DNA of 64,000 bases from Burkholderiales bacterium (GTDB lineage Bacteria > Pseudomonadota > Gammaproteobacteria > Burkholderiales > SG8-39). Below the pieces are notes generated by a model that searched no databases, was not told where the DNA came from, and was given only the letters and a program-made list of their open reading frames with translations. Of this stretch, positions 56,914 through 64,000 are shown piece after piece. The stretch spans positions 1-64,000 of the forward strand of contig JACZJT010000070.1 of assembly GCA_014860445.1 (NCBI GenBank), read 5' to 3'. A program made the position numbers and the translations under genes. Each line of letters opens with the position of its first letter. Position 1 is the stretch's first letter.

Positions 56914-58263
56914 TTATTTGAAGTCGCGACGGATCGTGATTGATACGTCGGTTCGTTTGTGCTCATAAATCACGATATTGGACTTATTGCGCAAGTACGA
57001 GACCTGCGGCCGCAGCGTCCAGGCTTTGCTGAAATGCCAGTTGAGGCCGAGGTTTGCATCGTACTGCTTGTCATCCCGTGTCAGGGTTTCCCCCAGCGGG
57101 CTGAATGCGGCGTTGGCCGCGTCGAACTTGCCGATCTGCGTGCCCAGCCCAGCGAACACTTCCGTTTTGTCGTTGACCTGGACCTGACCGCCCATGCGCA
57201 AACCGGTGAACGTCTTGCCGCCGTCGGCGCGCAGCGGGGCGCGCTCGATCCCGTAGAGCAGGGTGGCCGACACCAGGGCTTTACCATCTTTGTAGATATG
57301 CAGCCAATTCACGCCATAGGTGGATTGCTCGAAATTATTGACGCTTATGGTCGGTTCGAAGCGATAGCGGGCGTACTGCCCGAAGCTGCTTACCAGATTT
57401 GCAGGGTTGACCAGATGGCGCCACTCACCGGTTAAACCATTGGTGTCGCGGTTGGTTTTCCCATCGAGCACGTATCTGCCGGCAATGCCGCCAAAGCGGA
57501 AAGTATTGACGCCTGAGCCCATGGCTAGACCGGCTCGCACGTCGAAGCTGTCGGAGTCGAACAGGTCCTGGGTATTGTTGCTACGCGCGCGCATGTCGGC
57601 GCCTGCGTACAAGCCAAAGTCCGGGGTGATCCGGTGTTCGACCTCGCCGCCGAAGCCCAGCCCTCTATAGCTGTCCGAAATTCTTACGCTGGAAGGGTTG
57701 AGCGTAAAGATCAGATTCCCCAAAGCCGGCACTGCAATCTGGGAGTTGCCTGTCGCGAAATTTATGTTCGTATCGTAGCCAAGGGTGGCTTCGATATATG
57801 CGGAAGACTTGGTCTTGCTAGCGTTCTCCCGTTTCTCTATCGCTTCCAGGTACTTGGCGATAGTCGCCTTTGCTGCTGCCGGAGGATTTTGTGCCAGCAC
57901 GGACTCGAATTCAACTTTGGCGCGTGCAAAGTCGCCCAACTGGAAGTAGGCGCGCCCCATGTCGATGCGTGCGCCGGCGAAATTCGGATCAACCGCGAGC
58001 ACGCGCTCGAATGCGATGGTGGCCTTGTCGGGCTTGCCGCTGTCCAGGGCGGCGATGCCCAACAGGTAGTCGAATTTGACGTTGCCCGATTGCTGAAACT
58101 CAAACGGTTCGAGCAGCGAGTATGCGTCTGCTGCCTTGCCTTGTTTCATCAGGGCTTCCGCTTTTTCGAGATTGACTTCCGCCGCAAGCGCGGAATTCCC
58201 AACGGCGCACAAGCAGATGCTTAGCGCGAGCAGCGTCCGCTTGACTGAAAATGAATTCGTCAT
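56914..58263 (-). CDS. Slam-like (DUF560) outer-membrane protein, TPR plus beta-barrel
   Basis: A 449-residue protein with a signal peptide (ends NSALAA, about residue 27). The periplasmic TPR region is about residues 30-150, with repeats such as GKPDKATIAFERVLAVDPNF and GDFARAKVEFESVLAQNPP. The C-terminal beta-barrel is about 165-449 (alternating strands, aromatic girdles, ending SITIRRDFK). This is the layout of Slam, which moves proteins with TbpB-like barrels across the outer membrane. The start at 58263 follows GGGAGTAAG. It precedes the FecR-domain gene by 21 bases, so the two form an operon. Confidence 0.78.
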   Translation of the reverse strand: MTNSFSVKRTLLALSICLCAVGNSALAAEVNLEKAEALMKQGKAADAYSLLEPFEFQQSGNVKFDYLLGIAALDSGKPDKATIAFERVLAVDPNFAGARIDMGRAYFQLGDFARAKVEFESVLAQNPPAAAKATIAKYLEAIEKRENASKTKSSAYIEATLGYDTNINFATGNSQIAVPALGNLIFTLNPSSVRISDSYRGLGFGGEVEHRITPDFGLYAGADMRARSNNTQDLFDSDSFDVRAGLAMGSGVNTFRFGGIAGRYVLDGKTNRDTNGLTGEWRHLVNPANLVSSFGQYARYRFEPTISVNNFEQSTYGVNWLHIYKDGKALVSATLLYGIERAPLRADGGKTFTGLRMGGQVQVNDKTEVFAGLGTQIGKFDAANAAFSPLGETLTRDDKQYDANLGLNWHFSKAWTLRPQVSYLRNKSNIVIYEHKRTDVSITIRRDFK

Positions 58264-58445
58264 GAATTTCTTACTCCCGATGCTTGATCTTGGGCGGGTC
58301 GGGGAGACCCATTTTTCCAGATGCGAAAGCACATGCCAAATATCATTTTCTATTCAGGCCTGCGTACGCATGGAATTTAAAATCACTCTTCCTGAAAACT
58401 GCGTTCTTGTCGTTGTTGCTTTTGATTGCCTCTATGTCTGGTTCG

Positions 58446-58474
58446 AATGTAGCACAGTTAATTAACCTGGTAAA
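58446..58474 (-). promoter_or_regulatory. promoter for the Slam-like operon
   Basis: On the minus strand TTTACC (58469-58474) and TACATT (58446-58451) are 17 bases apart, four of six matches each. Transcription would begin near 58439, giving a leader of about 175 bases. The region between is AT-rich compared with the rest of the window. Confidence 0.45.
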
Positions 58475-58525
58475 TTATTGACTGCTTTCAAGAAGCCACG
58501 CTACTCCAGTATCATTCGCATGTTC

Positions 58526-58615
58526 GCCAGGGTGGTGAAATTGGTATACACAGCGGGCTTAAAACCCGCCGCCGCTAATCCCGGCATGCCGGTTCGATTC
58601 CGGTCCCTGGCACCA
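58526..58615 (+). tRNA. tRNA-Leu (UAA)
   Basis: A 90-base class II tRNA: acceptor GCCAGGG pairs with CCCTGGC, followed by ACCA with CCA encoded. The anticodon loop CTTAAAA has UAA, reading leucine UUA and UUG. It has the long variable arm expected. A candidate -35 TTGACT lies at 58478, but its -10 is weak. Confidence 0.96.
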
Positions 58616-58732
58616 AACGCTGCTGAGGCTGCGAGGCGTTTGCCGGTATTTGTATCGCGAGCTGCCGGACAAGACTTTAGTTTCCAAAATTCGCCACGAT
58701 ATATAAGCTAGAATGAAGTTGGAGACATATAC

Positions 58733-59161
58733 GTGATCGTATTTGAGCTTATCTGCCGTGAACAACACCGCTTCGAGGGCTGGTTCGCCTCGGGAGATGA
58801 TTTTACCGCCCAGCAAAGCGGTGGCCTGCTTGCGTGCCCGGTCTGCGGCGGCGTGCATGTGGAGAAATTGCCAACGGCCAAGATCAGGAAGCAGTCCACC
58901 GAGGCGCTCGTTCCGGAACAGGAAGCGGCTCAGCCACAAGCAGCCGGGAAAGTTGACGCTTCCCGCATCATCGATTACATCCTGACCCATAGCGAAGACG
59001 TCGGTAAGCGTTTTGCCGAGGAAGCTCGCAAGATCTATCAGCAAGAGGCGCCACAGCGCAGCATACGCGGCGTCGCGACACGCGCCGAAGCCGAGGATTT
59101 GCATGAGGAAGGGGTTCCGGTGTTTTCCTTGCCGATCCCACCGCAGGATCGCTGGAACTAA
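58733..59161 (+). CDS. DUF1178 family protein, GTG start
   Basis: A 142-residue soluble protein starting at GTG with TTGGAG nine bases before it. The N-terminus has two possible metal-binding motifs, with C9 (ELICREQHRFEGWF) and a CPVCGG pair, and the C-terminal RGVATRAEAEDLHEEGVPV is conserved in the DUF1178 family. Function unknown. It lies after tRNA-Leu. Confidence 0.9.
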   Translation: MIVFELICREQHRFEGWFASGDDFTAQQSGGLLACPVCGGVHVEKLPTAKIRKQSTEALVPEQEAAQPQAAGKVDASRIIDYILTHSEDVGKRFAEEARKIYQQEAPQRSIRGVATRAEAEDLHEEGVPVFSLPIPPQDRWN

Positions 59162-59677
59162 GGCAAGCCATAGCGCGGCAACCCGGTGCGATAAAGAGGT
59201 TGGCTAGGCGTCGGGTTCGTAGGCGGCCACCAATCCCGTGTTCTAGAACTATCCTTCGTAAGTTCTTAATTCATAGAACATTCATTCGGTCCCAGTTTCT
59301 AGGTTTGGTGCAGTGTCTTGCACGCAAATTACGTTTAAGGCGGCTGTTTTGCACCTAAACGCGGTTTAAGCCGGCGTTTCAACTAAATTCAGTCTAAGTC
59401 GGAGCCGTGCACCCGGTTTTGGTCTAAGCCGAAGGAAAAACACCTAAATTTTGGCTAAGACGGCCACCGGGGAGCCGACAAGGGGGGCAACAGCGAGAAA
59501 ACCTTCAACCCGCGCCCCCTCGACCGACTTTCCGCTTCGCGCCGGCATAAACTAGTCTCACTAGATCGAATGGCTGATACCCTTAACTGATTAATGGGTA
59601 TACCGTGGCGTCGGGTTTCATTTCACAATAATTTGACCGCGCGATGTTTAGCAGCGTCGTTGCGAGAGTGAAACATC
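59162..59677. other. non-coding accessory stretch before the hypothetical ORF
   Basis: No convincing gene. It holds GTTCTAGAAC (59240-59249) and GTTCT...AGAAC (59262-59279), two related inverted repeats, and the five direct repeats listed next. Base composition is lower in GC than the flanking operons. Near 59580-59640 the strand is AT-rich and could hold a promoter for the ORF at 59678. Confidence 0.5.
59321..59463. repeat. five degenerate direct repeats, about 30-bp period
   Basis: Units begin at 59321, 59352, 59380, 59410 and 59441 (spacing 31, 28, 30, 31). Each has a 23-base core with the shape CACCTAAATT, two variable bases, then GTCTAAGnCGG, followed by 5-8 variable bases. Within a unit, CTAAA and CTAAG lie 11 bases apart, one DNA turn. 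Unit 4 has lost CTAAA (reads CCGGT). It looks like an iteron or multi-site operator array, not a CRISPR, since spacers are too short. Confidence 0.8.
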
Positions 59678-60127
59678 GTGCAGGAAGCGCTCAGGACTCG
59701 ATTTCGACCCTTTCGCAGCGAAAGTGAACTGCGAGCTGCTATCGACATGGTTTGTGCCGAGTTCGGCAAAATTTTTCATTTGCGAATTCTTCCCCCTATG
59801 CAGCATCGCGTTGTCGGCAAATTTGAGTGCGAATGCTTTCTAATGTTCGGCTCGGTAGCCGTTGAAGCCGCATTCCATGCCAAACACCGCGTGAGTGAGT
59901 TTCGCCGAGAGCTGCGCTTCCTGGCGGAGGTCGATACAAACTGGACCGATCCGAACTGGGGACCGGCACGGAGCACGTTTAGCGAGCAAACCATCGTCTC
60001 ACCACCCCCGCCAGCCATCCTCAATCAAGCGGGTCTTTTGTCGCCGAATCCTTCCCACCAGTCGGAACCGACGCGCGCCCGACCGGGAACTGAACCACGT
60101 TCGAATGAGCCTGGGGCAGGGGAGTAA
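59678..60127 (+). CDS. hypothetical protein
   Basis: A 149-residue open frame from GTG. Residues 1-95 look like a folded domain (SESELRAAIDMVCAEFGKIF, LPPMQHRVVGKFECECFLMF), with a polar Pro-rich tail. It matches no family I recognise. The end overlaps the DUF3653-like gene on the other strand by 107 bases, so either the tail or the whole frame may be spurious. It lies in the accessory segment with the repeats. Confidence 0.4.
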   Translation: MQEALRTRFRPFRSESELRAAIDMVCAEFGKIFHLRILPPMQHRVVGKFECECFLMFGSVAVEAAFHAKHRVSEFRRELRFLAEVDTNWTDPNWGPARSTFSEQTIVSPPPPAILNQAGLLSPNPSHQSEPTRARPGTEPRSNEPGAGE

Positions 60128-60410
60128 GGGAAGGGCGCCGCCGCGCATAGTCCTCGCGCCAGTACCGCGCCATGGCCAGAGTCGCATCCAAATGGCCCAG
60201 TTCGTTCGCCCTGTATGCCCGTCGATCCGGGGAGCAAAGGGTCTCTTTGTGGAACGTAAAGCCCTCCCAGGCCGGATGCGGCAGTTCGAACCCGGAATAG
60301 CTTCGGAGCAGCTTAAGCGCCGCGTAGGGGATTTTGGAGCGCCCTTTCTCCCAGTTTCGAATCGTTCGTTCCGTAACGCCTAGAAACGCTCCCGCAGCCG
60401 ATCTGGACAG
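60021..60410 (-). CDS. DUF3653/XafT-like DNA-binding protein
   Basis: About 129 residues with a helix-turn-helix GAFLGVTERTIRNWEKGRS, then KIPYAALKLLR, HPAWEGFTFHKETLCSPDRR and a polar tail. This layout matches DUF3653, the family of XafT (VC1465), which activates XerD recombination at dif for TLC-phi-type elements. No usual start exists: CTG at 60410 is the first option. ATG at 60443 is in frame but a TGA at 60429-60431 follows three codons later, so the N-terminus may be broken. A dif-like site lies 240 bases away. Confidence 0.7.
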   Translation of the reverse strand: MSRSAAGAFLGVTERTIRNWEKGRSKIPYAALKLLRSYSGFELPHPAWEGFTFHKETLCSPDRRAYRANELGHLDATLAMARYWREDYARRRPSLTPLPQAHSNVVQFPVGRASVPTGGKDSATKDPLD

Positions 60411-60449
60411 TACCGCCCGACCTGGTGGTCAGCCGAAAGGCATCCGTTT

Positions 60450-60467
60450 CTGTAAATGTGCTTACAG
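60450..60467. promoter_or_regulatory. CTGTAA-N6-TTACAG inverted repeat, candidate operator
   Basis: A perfect 6-6-6 inverted repeat (60450-60455 and 60462-60467) just upstream of the DUF3653-like gene. A regulator with a helix-turn-helix dimer could bind it, possibly the gene's own product. It is not a standard LexA box, since the CTGT-ACAG spacing is 10 and not 8. Confidence 0.45.
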
Positions 60468-60599
60468 GCACCCTTCCGATGGATTCCTATTTTTTCGGAA
60501 TGCGACGCTTGGAAGGGGGATTTCATGCTGGAAGGCTTTTCCAACGACACCCCCCGTTCTGGCACGCCCGCTCGAACCTGTTTCCATGGCCTTAACCCC

Positions 60600-60619
60600 T
60601 CAATTCATTCAAGAATTGA
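60600..60619. repeat. 7-6-7 inverted repeat near the dif-like site
   Basis: TCAATTC (60600-60606) and GAATTGA (60613-60619) are perfect inverted repeats with six bases between. They lie 31 bases from the dif-like site at 60651. They could bind an accessory protein for Xer recombination, but this is inferred from position only. Confidence 0.4.
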
Positions 60620-60650
60620 TGGGGGGCAACCTAAGTTCCCCCTAGGTTTA

Positions 60651-60677
60651 AGTGCGCATATGTGTATTATGTAAAAT
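60651..60677. other. dif-like XerCD site
   Basis: The left arm is AGTGCGCATA and the right arm is TTATGTAAAAT. Compared with E. coli dif, the right (XerD) arm has one mismatch in 11, and the left (XerC) arm lacks its last A and has one change at the first base. The six bases between, TGTGTA, resemble TGTATA. It could be the end of an Xer-integrated element or the chromosome dif; a second copy was not found. Confidence 0.6.
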
Positions 60678-60706
60678 AACAGATACCATTAAATCAACCG
60701 ACTAGC

Positions 60707-61360
60707 TTATTCCTTCGCGCCCGCCCGTTTCAACAGCTCCGCTATATCGCTATTCCCCGCTTTCAGTGCCCAGCCCAGTGCGGTATCGCCCGATCCGCTT
60801 TTAATATTCGGGTCGGCGACTTCCCAAAGCAGCAATTTGACCGTTTCGAAATGCCCTCCGCGGGCAGCCATCATTAGCGCCGAAACACCGCTTGCCGAAA
60901 CTGCATCGATCTCCGCTCCTTTGTCCAATAGATACTTAACGATTTCCGTATGGCCGCGCCAGGCGGCGTAAATGAGCGGGTTCCAACCGGAGACATTGAC
61001 CTCAGCGCCTTGCTCAAGCAGCAACTTTACCGTTTCCAGACTCCCATCCGCCGCCGCAAGCATCAAGGCCGTTTCCCCGTACTGGTTCCTGGGTCCAACC
61101 TTGGCTTGGCGTTTCAGGAGGCGCCGAACCATGTCGGTATGACGTTCTTTGACAGCAATCATGAGCAAGGTGCTCCCGCCCGGATCGCTGGTGTTGACAT
61201 CCATGCCGCGAGAAAACAGCGCTTCAGCTGCCGCTATGTCGTTCAGCTTGACCGCCGACAGCAGATCCTCATAGGAATCGGCTAATGCGCCAGGCGCCCA
61301 TAGAAACAAGAACAATGTTATAAATATTCTCAATGACATATAGCTGTCTTTTAATGTCAT
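60707..61360 (-). CDS. exported ankyrin-repeat protein
   Basis: A 217-residue protein with a signal peptide (ends GALA, about residue 27). Five to six ankyrin repeats follow, for example YGETALMLAAADGSLETVKL and SGVSALMMAARGGHFETVKL. It should be periplasmic and act by protein binding. ATG at 61360 follows the tatD stop by three bases; ATG at 61339 is an alternative. Partner unknown. Confidence 0.85.
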   Translation of the reverse strand: MTLKDSYMSLRIFITLFLFLWAPGALADSYEDLLSAVKLNDIAAAEALFSRGMDVNTSDPGGSTLLMIAVKERHTDMVRRLLKRQAKVGPRNQYGETALMLAAADGSLETVKLLLEQGAEVNVSGWNPLIYAAWRGHTEIVKYLLDKGAEIDAVSASGVSALMMAARGGHFETVKLLLWEVADPNIKSGSGDTALGWALKAGNSDIAELLKRAGAKE

Positions 61361-61363
61361 TTA

Positions 61364-62134
61364 TTAGACCGGATCGACCTTGAATAAGCGGAAAAAATTC
61401 GCGGTCGTGGCTGCCGCAAGCGTTTCGATCGAGATCTGCCGCAAGCGGGCAATTTCCTCGGCTACATGCCGGACCCAGGCCGGTTCATTGGTTTTGCCTC
61501 GGTGAGGCACGGGGGCAAGATAGGGAGAATCCGTTTCAACCAGGATACGCTCTAAAGGCACTGACTTAGCCACCTCTTTGATTGCAAGTGCATTTTTGAA
61601 TGTAACAATGCCTGAAAAGGAAATGTAAAAATTCAGATCGATCGCTGACTTCGCGAACTCCATGGACTCGGTGAAACAGTGCATGACACCGCCGATCTCG
61701 GACGCCCGTTCTTCGCGCAGAACGCGCAAAGTGTCTACGCCGGCATCCCGTGTATGAATAATCAAAGGTTTAGCGCAGGCACGTGCGGCCCGGATATGAG
61801 TGCGAAAGCGTTCTCTTTGCCATTCGAGATCGCCTTCCTGGCGATAGTAATCCAAGCCGGTTTCGCCAATTGCGATCACTTTCGGGTGCTTCGCGCGTTC
61901 GACCAGATCCTGTATTCCCAGTACGGCATCTTCGGCCTGATCGGGATGTACGCCCACCGAGGCGAAAAGCTGTGCATGCGCTTCCACCAGCGCTAAAACC
62001 CGCTGGAAATCAGTCAGGTTGACCGACACGCACAAGGCGTGGGTGACCTGATTGTTCGCCATATTGTCGAGAACCTGCGGGATGCGATCGGCATATTGCT
62101 CAAAATCGATGTGACAGTGCGAATCGACCAACAC
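61364..62134 (-). CDS. tatD: TatD-family metal-dependent DNase
   Basis: A 256-residue TIM-barrel hydrolase with metal ligands in VDSHCHID, GETGLDYYR, IIHTRDA, HCFT and ETDSPYL. It acts as a 3'-5' exonuclease in the TatD family. It ends just before the ankyrin gene and follows holB by six bases. No pilZ gene lies between holB and tatD, unlike many proteobacteria. Confidence 0.93.
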   Translation of the reverse strand: MLVDSHCHIDFEQYADRIPQVLDNMANNQVTHALCVSVNLTDFQRVLALVEAHAQLFASVGVHPDQAEDAVLGIQDLVERAKHPKVIAIGETGLDYYRQEGDLEWQRERFRTHIRAARACAKPLIIHTRDAGVDTLRVLREERASEIGGVMHCFTESMEFAKSAIDLNFYISFSGIVTFKNALAIKEVAKSVPLERILVETDSPYLAPVPHRGKTNEPAWVRHVAEEIARLRQISIETLAAATTANFFRLFKVDPV

Positions 62135-62140
62135 GCCAAT

Positions 62141-64000
<1,860 letters not shown>

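Noticed and set aside
58478-58711. Small frame across tRNA-Leu
   Set aside because: It runs through the tRNA gene and resembles no protein.
59184-59197. Second dif-like half (GGTGCGATAAAG) as a left attachment site
   Set aside because: Only part of the XerC arm is matched and no XerD arm follows.
59321-59463. CRISPR array
   Set aside because: The repeat cores are 23 bases but the gaps are only 5-8 bases, repeats are degenerate and no cas gene is near.
60450-60467. LexA box
   Set aside because: CTGT and ACAG are 10 bases apart, not the 8 of the LexA consensus.
60334-60645. Plus-strand frame opposite the DUF3653-like gene
   Set aside because: It covers the other gene's helix-turn-helix in antisense and has no domain of its own.
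58526-60677. Tyrosine-integrase island at tRNA-Leu
   Set aside because: No integrase gene and no repeat of the tRNA 3' end were seen downstream.

Overview
The window is a high-GC bacterial chromosome segment that looks betaproteobacterial. The evidence is gene order: yceD-rpmF-plsX-fabHDG-acpP-fabF, rpoE-rseA-rseB-mucD, lepA-lepB-DUF4845-rnc-era-recO-pdxJ-acpS-nagZ, and rne divergent from rluC. A complete membrane-bound nitrate reductase locus marks a nitrate-respiring, probably denitrifying, organism. I cannot place it below class level from sequence alone. Most genes are intact and packed into operons with ATGA or GTGA overlaps.

Layout. Positions 85-4511 hold an FmdE-like protein divergent from a TetR regulator, which leads a three-gene ABC exporter operon (HlyD-type adaptor, FtsX/DevC-type permease, ATPase). 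Positions 4564-20117 are the nitrate respiration locus: narL and narX on the minus strand, then narK-type transporters, narGHJI and a fused double NarK on the plus strand. A 7-2-7 NarL-type site lies between narX and the first narK. Next come a CoA-transferase, a low-molecular-weight phosphatase and a bidirectional terminator facing rne (RNase E). Positions 25214-30028 hold rluC, a HAD phosphatase, a small Rieske protein, sppA, an RsmI-family methylase, a YceF-type maf and a DUF4124 protein. Positions 30078-36636 are the L32 and fatty-acid synthesis cluster. Positions 36855-40689 are the sigma-E envelope stress operon plus a glutaredoxin-like gene. Positions 40720-51306 are a long housekeeping run from lepA to pgsA, followed by tRNA-Gly and tRNA-Cys. 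An MFS transporter follows on the minus strand.

The least ordinary part is 53032-60700. A minus-strand pair encodes a TPR plus beta-barrel outer-membrane protein resembling Slam (DUF560) translocons, followed 21 bases later by a 1286-residue exported protein. That protein has a FecR domain, a proline-rich linker, three divergent TbpB-like barrel modules and four short Cys-X3/4-Cys loops. I read this as a candidate type XI secretion pair whose cargo is unusual. After tRNA-Leu and a DUF1178 gene there is a 1.5 kb accessory segment. It holds five degenerate 30-bp direct repeats, a hypothetical ORF, a minus-strand DUF3653/XafT-like gene (a family linked to Xer-integrated filamentous phages) with an inverted-repeat operator, and a dif-like site at 60651-60677. 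Together these suggest a decayed or minimal Xer-exploiting element. The window ends in an ankyrin gene, tatD, holB, tmk and the 3' end of mltG.

Several starts are non-canonical or unusual: a CTG start for the MFS gene, a probable ATT start for the DUF4124 gene, a likely leaderless yceD, a lepA start inside a hairpin loop, and a chain of GTGA junctions from rnc to acpS.
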